This document shows, in pieces, positions 24,751-31,981 of a DNA stretch of 46,984 nt; position 1 is the stretch's first letter, and each line of letters starts with the position of its first letter. The notes beneath the pieces were generated by a model. It made no database searches. It was not told where the DNA came from and saw nothing but the letters and a program-made list of their open reading frames with translations. Position numbers and translations under genes: made by a program. Source of the DNA: Anaerolineae bacterium (GTDB lineage Bacteria; Chloroflexota; Anaerolineae; Aggregatilineales; Phototrophicaceae); the NCBI GenBank assembly GCA_016789005.1, contig JAEURA010000177.1, forward strand, positions 1-46,984, written 5' to 3'.

Positions 24751-25644
24751 TTACCGTTTGCGCGCGGTGATGCACATTATGTCAAATGGGTTGATGTACA
24801 GCGCTCGTTCAGAAAGATGGAATGCGCGTTCAAACACCGTCAGAACGCGCGCCAACAGCGGCGAGTACATGCCGAGTCGGTCTAGAAAGAGGCGCATTGT
24901 GATGAATTTGCCGATATGTCGGTGTTCGACAATCTCCAGACCGGCGGAGTCCAGCATGCAGGAGAGCGTCGCAGCAGAGAAGTAGAAGATGTGTTCCGCC
25001 GAAAGTTTATAACCAACCCAGCGCCGTCCGGTCATGCGGGCGGGCAGGCTGCGCACATCTGGCGTGCTGAGGACGAGCACCCCGCCCGGTTTGAGTAGTT
25101 GCGCTGCCGCTTCAATATAACGTTTTGGATCCGGCACGTGTTCGATAACATCCCACATCGAGACCAGATCGAAGGACTCCGGCGCGTAATCTGCTTCCAA
25201 GAGGCTGCCGATTTGCAGATCAAAGCCGAAGCGCTGGCGGGCGTAATCGACGGCGTAGGTCGAAACGTCGATGCCGGAGACCTGCCAACCGCACGCTTCA
25301 GCTTCGCTGAGGAAGAAACCGGCGGCGCAGCCGACATCCAGTGCGCGCCCCGGTGGGCGTCGCCAGCGCTCGATGCGCTTCAGCCGACCGACAACCGTCT
25401 TGCGGATGTTCGCTTCGTCGCGCAGATAATTGGTATAGCCAACAACTCCTGAGTTGTCGTTTTTGAAGTAAGACTCTCCATAGATCGCATACAGCTCATG
25501 CGCTTCTGGGCGGGGGCTGACGTAAACCAGTCCGCAGTTCTGACACTGCACCAGCCCCAGTCCGTTTTCTGGGCAGAACGGCGCGCGCGCTTCGCTGTCA
25601 CAGAGATTACACGGGATGCGCGCTTGAACCGCCTCCACACGCAT
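24751..25644 (-). CDS. Class I SAM methyltransferase with N-terminal zinc-ribbon-like motif
   Basis: 297 residues. The N-terminus has two Cys pairs (IPCNLCDS and VQCQNCGLVYVSPRP) typical of the zinc-binding head of this methyltransferase group. GESYFKN then leads into the Rossmann core: motif I ALDVGCAAGFFLSEA, acidic VSGIDVSTYAVDYAR, and SMWDVIEHVPDPKRY with LLKPGGVLVLSTPD. Related enzymes methylate sugars, quinones or lipids. The start at the ATG 25644 (MRVEAVQ) puts the Cys motif near the N-terminus as in homologues. The frame stays open for another 370 bases upstream, but that extension runs through repeat element B and is low-complexity. The kinase-regulator gene follows 14 bases downstream. 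Confidence 0.82.
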   Translation of the reverse strand: MRVEAVQARIPCNLCDSEARAPFCPENGLGLVQCQNCGLVYVSPRPEAHELYAIYGESYFKNDNSGVVGYTNYLRDEANIRKTVVGRLKRIERWRRPPGRALDVGCAAGFFLSEAEACGWQVSGIDVSTYAVDYARQRFGFDLQIGSLLEADYAPESFDLVSMWDVIEHVPDPKRYIEAAAQLLKPGGVLVLSTPDVRSLPARMTGRRWVGYKLSAEHIFYFSAATLSCMLDSAGLEIVEHRHIGKFITMRLFLDRLGMYSPLLARVLTVFERAFHLSERALYINPFDIMCITARKR

Positions 25645-25981
25645 TGAATTTGTGAAAGATGCTGCCTGAGTTGCGACAATATTTACTGTGTCTGCCAACG
25701 CATATGCCCCTGCAATTTCGATCGCACTCAGCGCCGCATCCGAGCGATTCTTGTGAAACTCCCTCCGCCCGACCCACGCAAGTGGGGAGAGGGGAGGACT
25801 GGTGATGGCATCACCTGGCGGAGGCACCACCAAATGGAATCTCGGTGGAAGTCCACGAGCGGACGACTCGCCGGGCAAGCCCTGCACTTGCCATCTCGTA
25901 GGGGCGAGCCGCTGGCCCGCCCCTACAGCACATTGGTTGTAGGGGAGACCCGGCGGATCTCCCGCTCGTGGAGACTTCACT
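25645..25981. other. Repeat-filled intergenic region
   Basis: 337 bases between the PA14/SH3 gene and the methyltransferase. It holds repeat element B (25848-25978), a perfect short hairpin GGTGATG/CATCACC (25801-25815) and a CCCAC/GTGGG dyad near 25774-25787. Its open minus-strand frame looks like an artefact of stop-poor repeat DNA. No gene is supported. Confidence 0.5.
25848..25978. repeat. Dispersed GC-rich nested-palindrome element, copy B
   Basis: The ends are inverted: GAAGTCCACGAGCGG on the left and CCGCTCGTGGAGACTTC on the right. Inside are GTAGGGGCGAGCCGCTGG-type and TAGGGGAGACCCGGCGGATC-type palindromes shared with copies A, C and D. It ends 4 bases from the stop of the PA14/SH3 gene and may form the 3' end of that transcript. 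Confidence 0.7.
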
Positions 25982-27031
25982 TTAGCGAATCGGAACCTGA
26001 TAAATCTCGCCACGCACCGTCACCCAGCGCGCATCGATCCAGCCAACAACGCCGTTGTAGCGAATTTGCAGCCAGCGCAGCGTACCAGCCTGCACAGTGC
26101 GCCCGATGAGTTCGGCTTCCGCGCCCCAGGGCAGGCTGCCCACCTGTCGGGTGCGCGGGCTGGGACGCAGGCGAATGTTCATGACCGCGCGAGGATACGC
26201 CCGCGCGCCGATGTCCGGGGCGTTGTCGATAGTGTCGAAGTCGCTGCCCTGAAGCGGCAGGGTATTGCGATCCACGCTGATCGTCAGGAAGCGTCCAGAC
26301 GCCCAGCCTTCACGTTCCCCCACACGCAGCTTGTACCAGTTGTAGATGCCTTCGTCGGCGTTGCGCGCCAGCACCGGGTACGCCGTGCCGCTGCCCAGGG
26401 TGGTGATGTACGATGCACCGAGGTATGGACCGGTGCGCAGCGCCAGACCGCGTACGCCGGTGACGGTCGCTGTCGGTCCCGTGTAGACGGCGGTCGCCGG
26501 CGTCCCGACCGGGGTGACGAAGATACCGCCTCCGCCGATGGGCGTGCCGGTCAGTGTGCCGCTGATCTGAAACCACTGGAACTGGATCGCCGCCTGGTCG
26601 ATGCCTTCGAAGTACTCGACGACCAGTGAATGCGTGCCCGCCGTCAGGGTGTACTGGAAGCGGTCGGTCGTCAGGCTGCGCCCGACGAAGCGGTCCAGCA
26701 CCAGCACGCCGTCGATGAAGACGCGCGCGCCATCGTCCGACGACAGGATGAATTCGTAGGTTCCGGAGTTGAACAGCTGCACGGATGAATAGCGCGCCGA
26801 GAAGTTGTCGTCGTTGACCACGCCGGCGCGCGGGCTGGAGGTTCCGAAATTGAAGTTAATGCCGCCGGCAAGCGCTTCAGAGAGGACAGGGCTGCCGCTG
26901 AGATCGGTATTGTTGAAGTACTGCGCCGTCCAACCCGTGCCAAATTCCGCCTGCACTTCGCTAGTCGGAATCAGGACGATGGCGAACATCAGGCTCAGGA
27001 TGATGAGCGGGATGATGCGGCTTCGAGTCAT
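25982..27031 (-). CDS. Exported PA14-domain protein with SH3-like domains
   Basis: 349 residues. A signal peptide (MTRSRIIPLIILSLMFAIVL) is followed by a PA14-like beta-barrel (about 30-155): WTAQYFNNTDLSGSP at its start, FSARYSS, YEFILSSDDGARVFIDG and GTHSLVVEYFEG. After a Gly/Thr-rich linker come two bacterial SH3-type repeats (GLALRTGPYLGASYITTL... and MNIRLRPSPRTRQVGSLPWG...), each with the ALRTGP/IRLRPS opening and a final W-x-x-[IV] strand. PA14 domains bind carbohydrate and SH3_3 domains often bind cell-wall or peptide ligands, so an extracellular binding or anchoring role is likely. AGGGGG upstream supports the ATG at 27031. Divergent from the DUF4342 gene. Confidence 0.8.
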   Translation of the reverse strand: MTRSRIIPLIILSLMFAIVLIPTSEVQAEFGTGWTAQYFNNTDLSGSPVLSEALAGGINFNFGTSSPRAGVVNDDNFSARYSSVQLFNSGTYEFILSSDDGARVFIDGVLVLDRFVGRSLTTDRFQYTLTAGTHSLVVEYFEGIDQAAIQFQWFQISGTLTGTPIGGGGIFVTPVGTPATAVYTGPTATVTGVRGLALRTGPYLGASYITTLGSGTAYPVLARNADEGIYNWYKLRVGEREGWASGRFLTISVDRNTLPLQGSDFDTIDNAPDIGARAYPRAVMNIRLRPSPRTRQVGSLPWGAEAELIGRTVQAGTLRWLQIRYNGVVGWIDARWVTVRGEIYQVPIR

Positions 27032-27067
27032 GGGTACAACCCCCTTTAACACGCCGGTGTCCAGTCG

Positions 27068-27073
27068 ATTATA
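27068..27073 (-). promoter_or_regulatory. -10 box upstream of the PA14/SH3 gene
   Basis: Minus strand perfect TATAAT (27073-27068), 37 bases before the ATG at 27031. No good -35 at standard spacing. On the opposite strand a TATAAG at 27174-27179 could serve the DUF4342 gene. Confidence 0.35.
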
Positions 27074-27249
27074 GACTCACCCCGCAAAGTACGCGACAGG
27101 ACTTTTCTGCGCTGCTGTGCAATGCAAAAAAGTGGGGGGAAAATCTGCTGCAACTCGTCGGCGATAGGCTGCGTATAAGTCTACAGAACGCGCAAATGAA
27201 ACAAGACCGCGCGCCAGTCCGAAGCGAATACTCCCAAGGAGGGGATGCC

Positions 27250-27588
27250 ATGTCTGAGGAAAAGAACAAGATCATGCCCGTCGAAGGTGAAAGCGGCAAG
27301 AAGACTTTCAGTGAGGAACTGGAAGTGACCGGGAATCAGCTGGTTGAACGAATCAAGGAACTGATCGAGCAGGGCAACGTGCGCCGGTTGATCATCCGCG
27401 ATCAGGAAGGGCGCACCCTGCTGGAGATCCCCCTGACCATCGGCGCGGTGGCGGGCGGCGCGCTGCTCTTCTTCTACCCGCTGCTGGCAGGGCTGGCGGT
27501 GGTCGGCGGTCTGCTGGCGAAACTGCGCGTCGAGATCGTCCGCGAGGTCGATGAAGACGGCGACAACGGCGGCAGCACCCCGGCGTAA
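27250..27588 (+). CDS. DUF4342-family small protein
   Basis: 112 residues. It matches the DUF4342 pattern: a helix (EELEVTGNQLVERIKELIEQGNVRRLIIRD), a short strand (RTLLEIPL), then a glycine-rich hydrophobic segment (TIGAVAGGALLFFYPLLAGLAVVGGLLAKL) long enough for one or two membrane passes, and an acidic tail. The function of the family is not known. The start at 27250 is fixed by an excellent AGGAGGGG site 6-7 bases upstream; an earlier ATG at 27196 lacks one. It stands alone, followed by a strong hairpin. Confidence 0.8.
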   Translation: MSEEKNKIMPVEGESGKKTFSEELEVTGNQLVERIKELIEQGNVRRLIIRDQEGRTLLEIPLTIGAVAGGALLFFYPLLAGLAVVGGLLAKLRVEIVREVDEDGDNGGSTPA

Positions 27589-27659
27589 CCTACTTCCCCA
27601 TAGCCGGCAGGGCAAACGCGCCAAACTGCGTAACAAGGGTACTGTTCAAAACGAGGCTG

Positions 27660-27691
27660 CAGCACGGACGTCCAGTAGGACGTCCGTGCTG
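27660..27691. terminator. Perfect 14-bp hairpin after the DUF4342 gene
   Basis: Arms AGCACGGACGTCC (27661-27673) and GGACGTCCGTGCT (27678-27690) around loop AGTA, extended by one outer C-G pair. No T-run follows. It probably separates the DUF4342 transcript from the next gene; it could also be a protein-binding palindrome since a GATAAT (27699-27704) lies just after it. Confidence 0.5.
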
Positions 27692-27734
27692 AATCTGCGA
27701 TAATACGACGGAAGTTGACAGCCGAGGAACTTCT

Positions 27735-28046
27735 ATGAACTTCGAGTTTGACGGCACGATCTGGTTTTGGCGTGGACCTGCCCCCTGGTACTTCGTGACC
27801 ATTCCAGCGGAGTACAGCCGCGATCTGAAGGCGATCTCGTCCTCCGTGACCTACGGTTGGGGCGTGATCCCGGTGACGGTTCAGATCGGCGGCACGCGCT
27901 GGAAAACTTCATTGTTCCCCAAGGATGACCTGTACGTCGTGCCCATCAAAGCAGCCGTTCGAAAAGCCGAGCGGCTCGATGAAGGCGATGAAGTGACGGT
28001 GTGGCTGGACGTGAACATGTTTCCGGATAGGACGGATCGCCTATGA
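27735..28046 (+). CDS. DUF1905-family protein
   Basis: 103 residues, a single DUF1905 domain: FEFDGTIWFWRGPAPWYFVTIPAEYS at the start, YGWGVIPVTVQIGGTRWKTSLFPKDDLYVVPIKAAVRKA in the middle, and LDEGDEVTVWLDV at the end. The domain is a small beta-barrel often seen alone or joined to YdeI-like proteins; no enzymatic role is established. It is complete and its last 6 bases overlap the 3' end of the convergent gene at 28041. Confidence 0.85.
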   Translation: MNFEFDGTIWFWRGPAPWYFVTIPAEYSRDLKAISSSVTYGWGVIPVTVQIGGTRWKTSLFPKDDLYVVPIKAAVRKAERLDEGDEVTVWLDVNMFPDRTDRL

Positions 28047-28706
28047 AGCCGTCGTCATGTCGCGCTTGCGCAGCTCGCCGTCGTCCGTCAGCCGCGCGTT
28101 TGTGTCATCGGCATACTCGTCGGCAGGCAGTTCCAGTTCGGAGTTTCCCGCCCGCCAATCCTCTGCGCGTCCATCCTCCGACCCGGCATCACCGCGCAGC
28201 CATTCTGCCGAGAGGATCGTCTTCTGACCCGGCGCGTAGTAGAGGCGATATGGGTCGTGGTTCTTGAAGGTCAGAAATTCTTCCTTCCCGACCTTGAAGC
28301 GCACCCGCCCCAGTTTCACGTAGTAGATCGTCTTGTTATTCTTGGCGCGGGTATCCAGCGCCACCCGCCCTTCCACCTCGGCGACCGGACCCCGCAGATC
28401 GCGGGCGATCTGGCTGACGCTGTGCGCCGCCGCCATCAGCCCGGCGATGAGGATCAATCCCGTCAGCACCGTCAGGACCAGCGCGACGCTTCCACCGATG
28501 GCGCCGAACAGAAACATGAACAGCGGAACGGAGACGATCAGCAAGACTGCGCCGAAAGCCAGCAGCCGGCGGCGGGCGCGCATCCTCACGATCTGCCGGT
28601 CGCTCCACGCGCCTTCCATATTGGCTGCCAGGTCGGCGTCGTCGAAGTGGAGCGCCGCCATCAGCAGGTCTTCATACTTCTTGGGCTTCTCAGCTTCACG
28701 TCTCAC
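28041..28706 (-). CDS. Hypothetical membrane protein with two transmembrane helices
   Basis: 221 residues. A charged N-terminal region (1-45) is followed by two close hydrophobic helices (LLAFGAVLLIVSVPLFMFLF and SVALVLTVLTGLILIAGLM). A cytosolic beta-rich domain comes next (VEGRVALDTRAKNNKTIYYVKLGRVRFKVGKEEFLTF...YRLYYAPGQKTILSAEWL). Its pattern of a modifiable setpoint strand plus PG-x-x-[ST]-I-L-S-x-E resembles small membrane-anchored regulators seen in Gram-positive bacteria, but no family name is certain. The tail is acidic. Start is GTG at 28706 with GGAGG 8-9 bases upstream. Confidence 0.65.
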   Translation of the reverse strand: MRREAEKPKKYEDLLMAALHFDDADLAANMEGAWSDRQIVRMRARRRLLAFGAVLLIVSVPLFMFLFGAIGGSVALVLTVLTGLILIAGLMAAAHSVSQIARDLRGPVAEVEGRVALDTRAKNNKTIYYVKLGRVRFKVGKEEFLTFKNHDPYRLYYAPGQKTILSAEWLRGDAGSEDGRAEDWRAGNSELELPADEYADDTNARLTDDGELRKRDMTTAS

Positions 28707-28792
28707 GGCGCACGCCTCCTGCGGACTCGCTGATAGAGGATACGCAGGATGCCCCGGCGGAGTTGCTGGATGCGCCCGCGCGTCGATCGGCG

Positions 28793-29953
28793 CTATCCGC
28801 CGCTCTGCCGCTTGTGCCAGTCCTCGACAAACAGGTTGAAATGCGTGCCCCGCGTCGGATGCGCGGCGATCAGGTCTTCATCCAGCGTGACGCCCAAGCC
28901 CGGTCCGTTGGGCAGGGCGAAATAGCCGTCGATCACCGGCGGCACACCCGGCGCAGCGTCCATCACGTGCTGGTCCACGAAGTCATTGAAGAATTCTTGA
29001 ATCTTGAAATTGTGCGTCGCGGCGGCGAGGTGCAGCGCGGCAGCCGTCGAGACCGGACCGCCGACGTTGTGCGGAGCCATCAGCATGTAGTAGGTCTCGG
29101 CGGTCGCCGCCAGCTTCTTGGCGTTCAGCAGACCGCCGTAGTGAGTGATGTCCACCTGAAGGATGTCCGCCGCCTGCAATTCGAACAATTCGCGGTATTC
29201 ATACGGCGTGTGCATCCGTTCCCCGGTGGCTACCGGGATGCCCATCGGCAGCACCGCCTCTTTCACGTCGCGCAGCGCCCGCAGATTCTCCGGCGGGACC
29301 GGCTCCTCGATCCAAGCCGGCTTGTAACGCGCGATCTCCTTCGCCAGCTCGACGGCGGTCACCGGGTTGAAGCGCCCATGCATCTCGATCAGCAGGTCCA
29401 CCCCCGGACCGACCGCCGAGGCGACCGCCTCGATCAGGTCGAGCACGCGCACCTTCTCCGCCCGATCCAGTTCGTAGAAACCCGCGCCGAATGGGTCGAA
29501 CTTGAGCGCCGAATAACCTTTCGCCGCCACCTGCTGCGCCGCCTTGTGGAATTCCTCCGGCGTCCGTTCGACGCGATACCAGCCGTTGGCATATGCCTTG
29601 ATGCGGTCGCGCACCGCGCCGCCCAGCAGCCGGTAGACAGGCTGATTCAGCGCCTTGCCCATGATGTCCCAGCAGGCGATCTCGATCAGGGCGATGCCCG
29701 TCATCACGACCTCGCCCGCCCGTCCGAAATCCTCCCGAAACATGCGATGCGTCAGCTTCTCGACCTCGAACGGGTCCGCGCCCAGGACGTAGCGCGGCAG
29801 GACCTCTTTCAGATAGCCCAGCAGCGTCTCCGTGCGCCCCAACGGGCGCGCCTCGCCGACGCCGACCAGACCGTCATCCGTCTCGACCTTGACGAACAGC
29901 AGCTCCCGCCAGGGCGTCCCCATGACCAGCGGGGTGACTTTTGAGATCTTCAT
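28793..29953 (-). CDS. Mandelate racemase/muconate lactonizing enzyme family dehydratase (enolase superfamily)
   Basis: 386 residues. The N-terminal capping domain (VETDDGLVGVGEARPLG) is followed by the TIM-barrel: YSALKFDPFG (first acid/base Lys region), metal ligands in LLIEMHGRFN, WIEEPVPPEN and VATGERMHT, then DITHYGGLLNAKKLA and APHNVGGPVSTAAALH (catalytic His region). This set fits acid-sugar dehydratases of the D-galactonate/gluconate type, which remove water from sugar acids; the exact substrate cannot be assigned. Its ATG overlaps the stop of the U32-like gene (ATGA), so the two proteins are made together. No downstream partner (kinase or aldolase) is in the window. Confidence 0.85.
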   Translation of the reverse strand: MKISKVTPLVMGTPWRELLFVKVETDDGLVGVGEARPLGRTETLLGYLKEVLPRYVLGADPFEVEKLTHRMFREDFGRAGEVVMTGIALIEIACWDIMGKALNQPVYRLLGGAVRDRIKAYANGWYRVERTPEEFHKAAQQVAAKGYSALKFDPFGAGFYELDRAEKVRVLDLIEAVASAVGPGVDLLIEMHGRFNPVTAVELAKEIARYKPAWIEEPVPPENLRALRDVKEAVLPMGIPVATGERMHTPYEYRELFELQAADILQVDITHYGGLLNAKKLAATAETYYMLMAPHNVGGPVSTAAALHLAAATHNFKIQEFFNDFVDQHVMDAAPGVPPVIDGYFALPNGPGLGVTLDEDLIAAHPTRGTHFNLFVEDWHKRQSGG

Positions 29954-30891
29954 TGGGACTCCTCCACGACCGGAATGCCGAGATCCGGCGCGCCCACCTC
30001 TGACGCGACCGCCTCCGGGCAGTAGCGCTGGATCATGTCCTGTACCAGTTCGGCGCGGCGCACCCGCTCGCGCGCCAGTTTGACCGCCCCGTCTTCGATG
30101 TGCATGCCCGACGGGTAGATGTCCGGCGAATTGCGCACGCCCAGTTTGACGTAGACCGGCGCGGCGATGCGGATGATCTCCGGGACTTCGTAGTGGCGCA
30201 CGAAGCCACCGAAGTTGTCTGGCGCTTCGACGTAGATGTCCAGCGGCAGCGACGTAGCGGCGCGGATGGCGGCGATCTGCGCCAGGCTGAGATCGGTCGG
30301 GATGTTGTAGGTCGTCGCGCCCAGACCCTCGATCAGCCGGATGGAGATCGGATTCGCCGCGCCCATCTGCACTGAGATCTTAAAGACGAAGTTGGGCGGC
30401 AGCGCTCCCGCCTGTTTCATGGCGTTGACCAGCCAGAGCTGACCCTCGTCGGCGATCAGCACCGAGCGGATGCCGAGGGCAGCGGCGCGGCGCACGTCCT
30501 CGGTGGCGTACACCACCTGATCCATCCCGCGCAGCCGAGCGCCCAGGTTCTTTCCGGCGCTGGCGGTGATCTGCGCCCCGGTGTCCCAGGCAGCGCGCGG
30601 TCCGACGAACAGGCTGACCTCGATCCCGGCGGCGTGCGCCAGCGCCGCCATCTCGCGAATCTCGGAGTCGGTCAGCATCATGATGCCGCTGCCCTGCGAG
30701 ACGCGGTGGATGCGCACGCTGCGCCGCGCGGCTTCATCCAGCACCCCCGCCAGCGCCTTCGGACCCTCCACGCTCGGAATCTCGATTCGGTACTGCGCGC
30801 CGTCGGGGAAGCGCTTCTCCGAAGTGGGCAGCGCCGACAGATCGCCGCCGGGGAGTCCTAATCGTTCCAGAAATTGCCGAGTCTCGTCCAT
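29950..30891 (-). CDS. U32-peptidase-like TIM-barrel protein
   Basis: 313 residues. It shows the barrel repeats seen in proteins annotated as U32-family peptidases: MLTDSEIREMAALAHAAGIEVSLFVGPRA, AADLGIRSVLIADEG-type strand-turns (VRRAAALGIRSVLIADEGQLWL), NPISIRLIEGLGATTYNIPTDLSLAQIAAIR and PLDIYVEAPDNFGGFVR. The Cys-rich C-terminal motif of true U32 proteins is not visible, so peptidase activity is doubtful; a sugar-metabolism role with the coupled dehydratase is possible. Start at the ATG 30891 (AGGGG 7 bases upstream). It heads a two-gene operon behind a clear promoter. Confidence 0.7.
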   Translation of the reverse strand: MDETRQFLERLGLPGGDLSALPTSEKRFPDGAQYRIEIPSVEGPKALAGVLDEAARRSVRIHRVSQGSGIMMLTDSEIREMAALAHAAGIEVSLFVGPRAAWDTGAQITASAGKNLGARLRGMDQVVYATEDVRRAAALGIRSVLIADEGQLWLVNAMKQAGALPPNFVFKISVQMGAANPISIRLIEGLGATTYNIPTDLSLAQIAAIRAATSLPLDIYVEAPDNFGGFVRHYEVPEIIRIAAPVYVKLGVRNSPDIYPSGMHIEDGAVKLARERVRRAELVQDMIQRYCPEAVASEVGAPDLGIPVVEESQ

Positions 30892-30924
30892 ACGATCCCC
30901 TGAAGTGAGGCGAATGTTGTCACG

Positions 30925-30953
30925 AGCATAACGCCGGCGTCGCGCAGAAACAA
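30925..30953 (-). promoter_or_regulatory. Promoter of the U32-like/dehydratase operon
   Basis: Minus strand: TTGTTT (30953-30948), a 17-bp spacer and TATGCT (30930-30925), about 35 bases before the ATG at 30891. The -35 lies within the T-run of the terminator immediately upstream. Confidence 0.5.
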
Positions 30954-30978
30954 AAGCGGGGAGATCGCTCCCCCCCGC
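30948..30978 (-). terminator. Rho-independent terminator downstream of the exported protein gene
   Basis: Minus strand: GGGGAG (30973-30968), loop CGAT, CTCCCC (30963-30958), then GC and TTTTGTTT (30955-30948). It stops transcripts from the gene at 31148 before the U32-like operon. Confidence 0.7.
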
Positions 30979-31025
30979 CGTGTGACGACAAATTCGGCAA
31001 AGCCATGTTCCGGAACAATTCAATG

Positions 31026-31094
31026 TCCTCACCCCTGCTGGGCTTCGCTTAGCTTCCCCTCTCCATGAAAATGGAGAGGGGTCGGGGGTGAGGT
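31026..31094. repeat. Nested inverted repeat with an 11-bp perfect hairpin
   Basis: Arms CCCCTCTCCAT (31056-31066) and ATGGAGAGGGG (31071-31081) close a GAAA loop; outer CCTCACCCC and GGGGGTGAGG pair as well. Similar CTCACCCC...CCCCTCTCC elements are common intergenic repeats in bacterial genomes of this type. It lies after the exported-protein gene and before its true terminator. Confidence 0.6.
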
Positions 31095-31147
31095 CTTTCG
31101 TGGCTGATCTTCGATTACTGGCTTAGAGCCTCCTCAGAGGCGGGCAT

Positions 31148-31828
31148 TTAGCGCAGGACGGCGTTCGCCGGGACCCACACCGGGTCCGCCTCGCAGGCGA
31201 TCCACAGCTTGGCGAACTCACCGCTGAACTCGCTGATGTACCAGTGCCCCGCCGGGATGTTGAAGCTGGTCTGCGTGGCGAGGTCGGCGGCATAGAACGC
31301 CGGAGCGCCTGCCGGCAGCTCGTAGACCACCGAGCCGGCAGGGAGCGGATTAGTGCAGCCGCTGCTCATGCCCGCAAAATACACGTTGCCGGGTCCGCTG
31401 ATGGTCAGCGTGTAGCTGCCGCCGGCTTGGCTAAACGTATCGTCGAACGGCACGGCGTAGTACGTCGTGTTCGCTGCCAGCGCAAAGCTGACGCTGATCG
31501 TGCCGCTGTTGTCGGCGGCAAGGCAGTTCGGGAAAGCGGCTGCCGGGTTGAAATCTGCCGTCATCAGATAGAGCGACAGATTGCCGCTGGGGTCAGCCAG
31601 ATCGAGTGTATAGACGCCTGCCGCATCGACCGAGAACGCATAGGCGTCATAGCCGACCAGAGCCGCGCCCTGCCCGGTGCAGTTGGGCGAACTGATGAAG
31701 ACGACCGGCATCTTCGGCTCGCTGCCATCAAGGGTGCCGGACACCGATGCTGAGCCGGCGAACACCGACCAGACACCCAGCGCCGTCACAAGGATGAGTA
31801 TGCCAAAAAGAACGACGCGGCGATTCAT
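31148..31828 (-). CDS. Exported protein with PPC-like beta domain
   Basis: 226 residues. Signal peptide MNRRVVLFGILILVTALGVW, cleavage likely near VFAGSAS. The middle part shows the pre-peptidase C-terminal (PPC) type pattern: YDAYAFSVDAAGVYTLDLAD, SGNLSLYLMTADFNP, NTTYYAVPFDDTFSQAGGSYTLTISGPG. It has several Cys in pairs outside the membrane (NCTG, NCLA, GCTN, ACEA), suggesting disulfides. No catalytic residues are apparent; such domains bind surfaces or help secretion. GGGAGG before the ATG supports the start. Single-gene unit ending in a hairpin and a terminator. Confidence 0.72.
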   Translation of the reverse strand: MNRRVVLFGILILVTALGVWSVFAGSASVSGTLDGSEPKMPVVFISSPNCTGQGAALVGYDAYAFSVDAAGVYTLDLADPSGNLSLYLMTADFNPAAAFPNCLAADNSGTISVSFALAANTTYYAVPFDDTFSQAGGSYTLTISGPGNVYFAGMSSGCTNPLPAGSVVYELPAGAPAFYAADLATQTSFNIPAGHWYISEFSGEFAKLWIACEADPVWVPANAVLR

Positions 31829-31891
31829 GCTTTTACCTCCCTAATGAACTATTTATGGAAACCATTGTCGAACGGCGAAATTCCAATCTTA

Positions 31892-31919
31892 ATTATACCC
31901 GCTTCGCTGAGCAGCGCAA
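31892..31919 (-). promoter_or_regulatory. Promoter of the exported PPC-like protein
   Basis: Minus strand: TTGCGC (31919-31914), a 16-bp spacer and perfect TATAAT (31897-31892), about 65 bases before the ATG at 31828. Confidence 0.5.
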
Positions 31920-31939
31920 TCAGTCCGCCGCCTGGGCAT

Positions 31940-31968
31940 CAGGGACGATCTTTGGCAGATCGCCCCTG
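31940..31968. terminator. Hairpin downstream of the MFS gene
   Basis: Arms CAGGGACGATCT (31940-31951) and AGATCGCCCCTG (31957-31968) pair with one mismatch around loop TTGGC, 13 bases past the MFS stop (minus strand). No T-run follows, so termination is plausible but not certain. Confidence 0.45.
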
Positions 31969-31981
31969 GCGCGTACGGAGG

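Noticed and set aside
24737..24775. Earlier start of the kinase-regulator at 24775
   Set aside because: It would overlap the methyltransferase end and adds a sequence without resemblance to kinase N-termini; MIGKTLRHRY at 24736 is typical.
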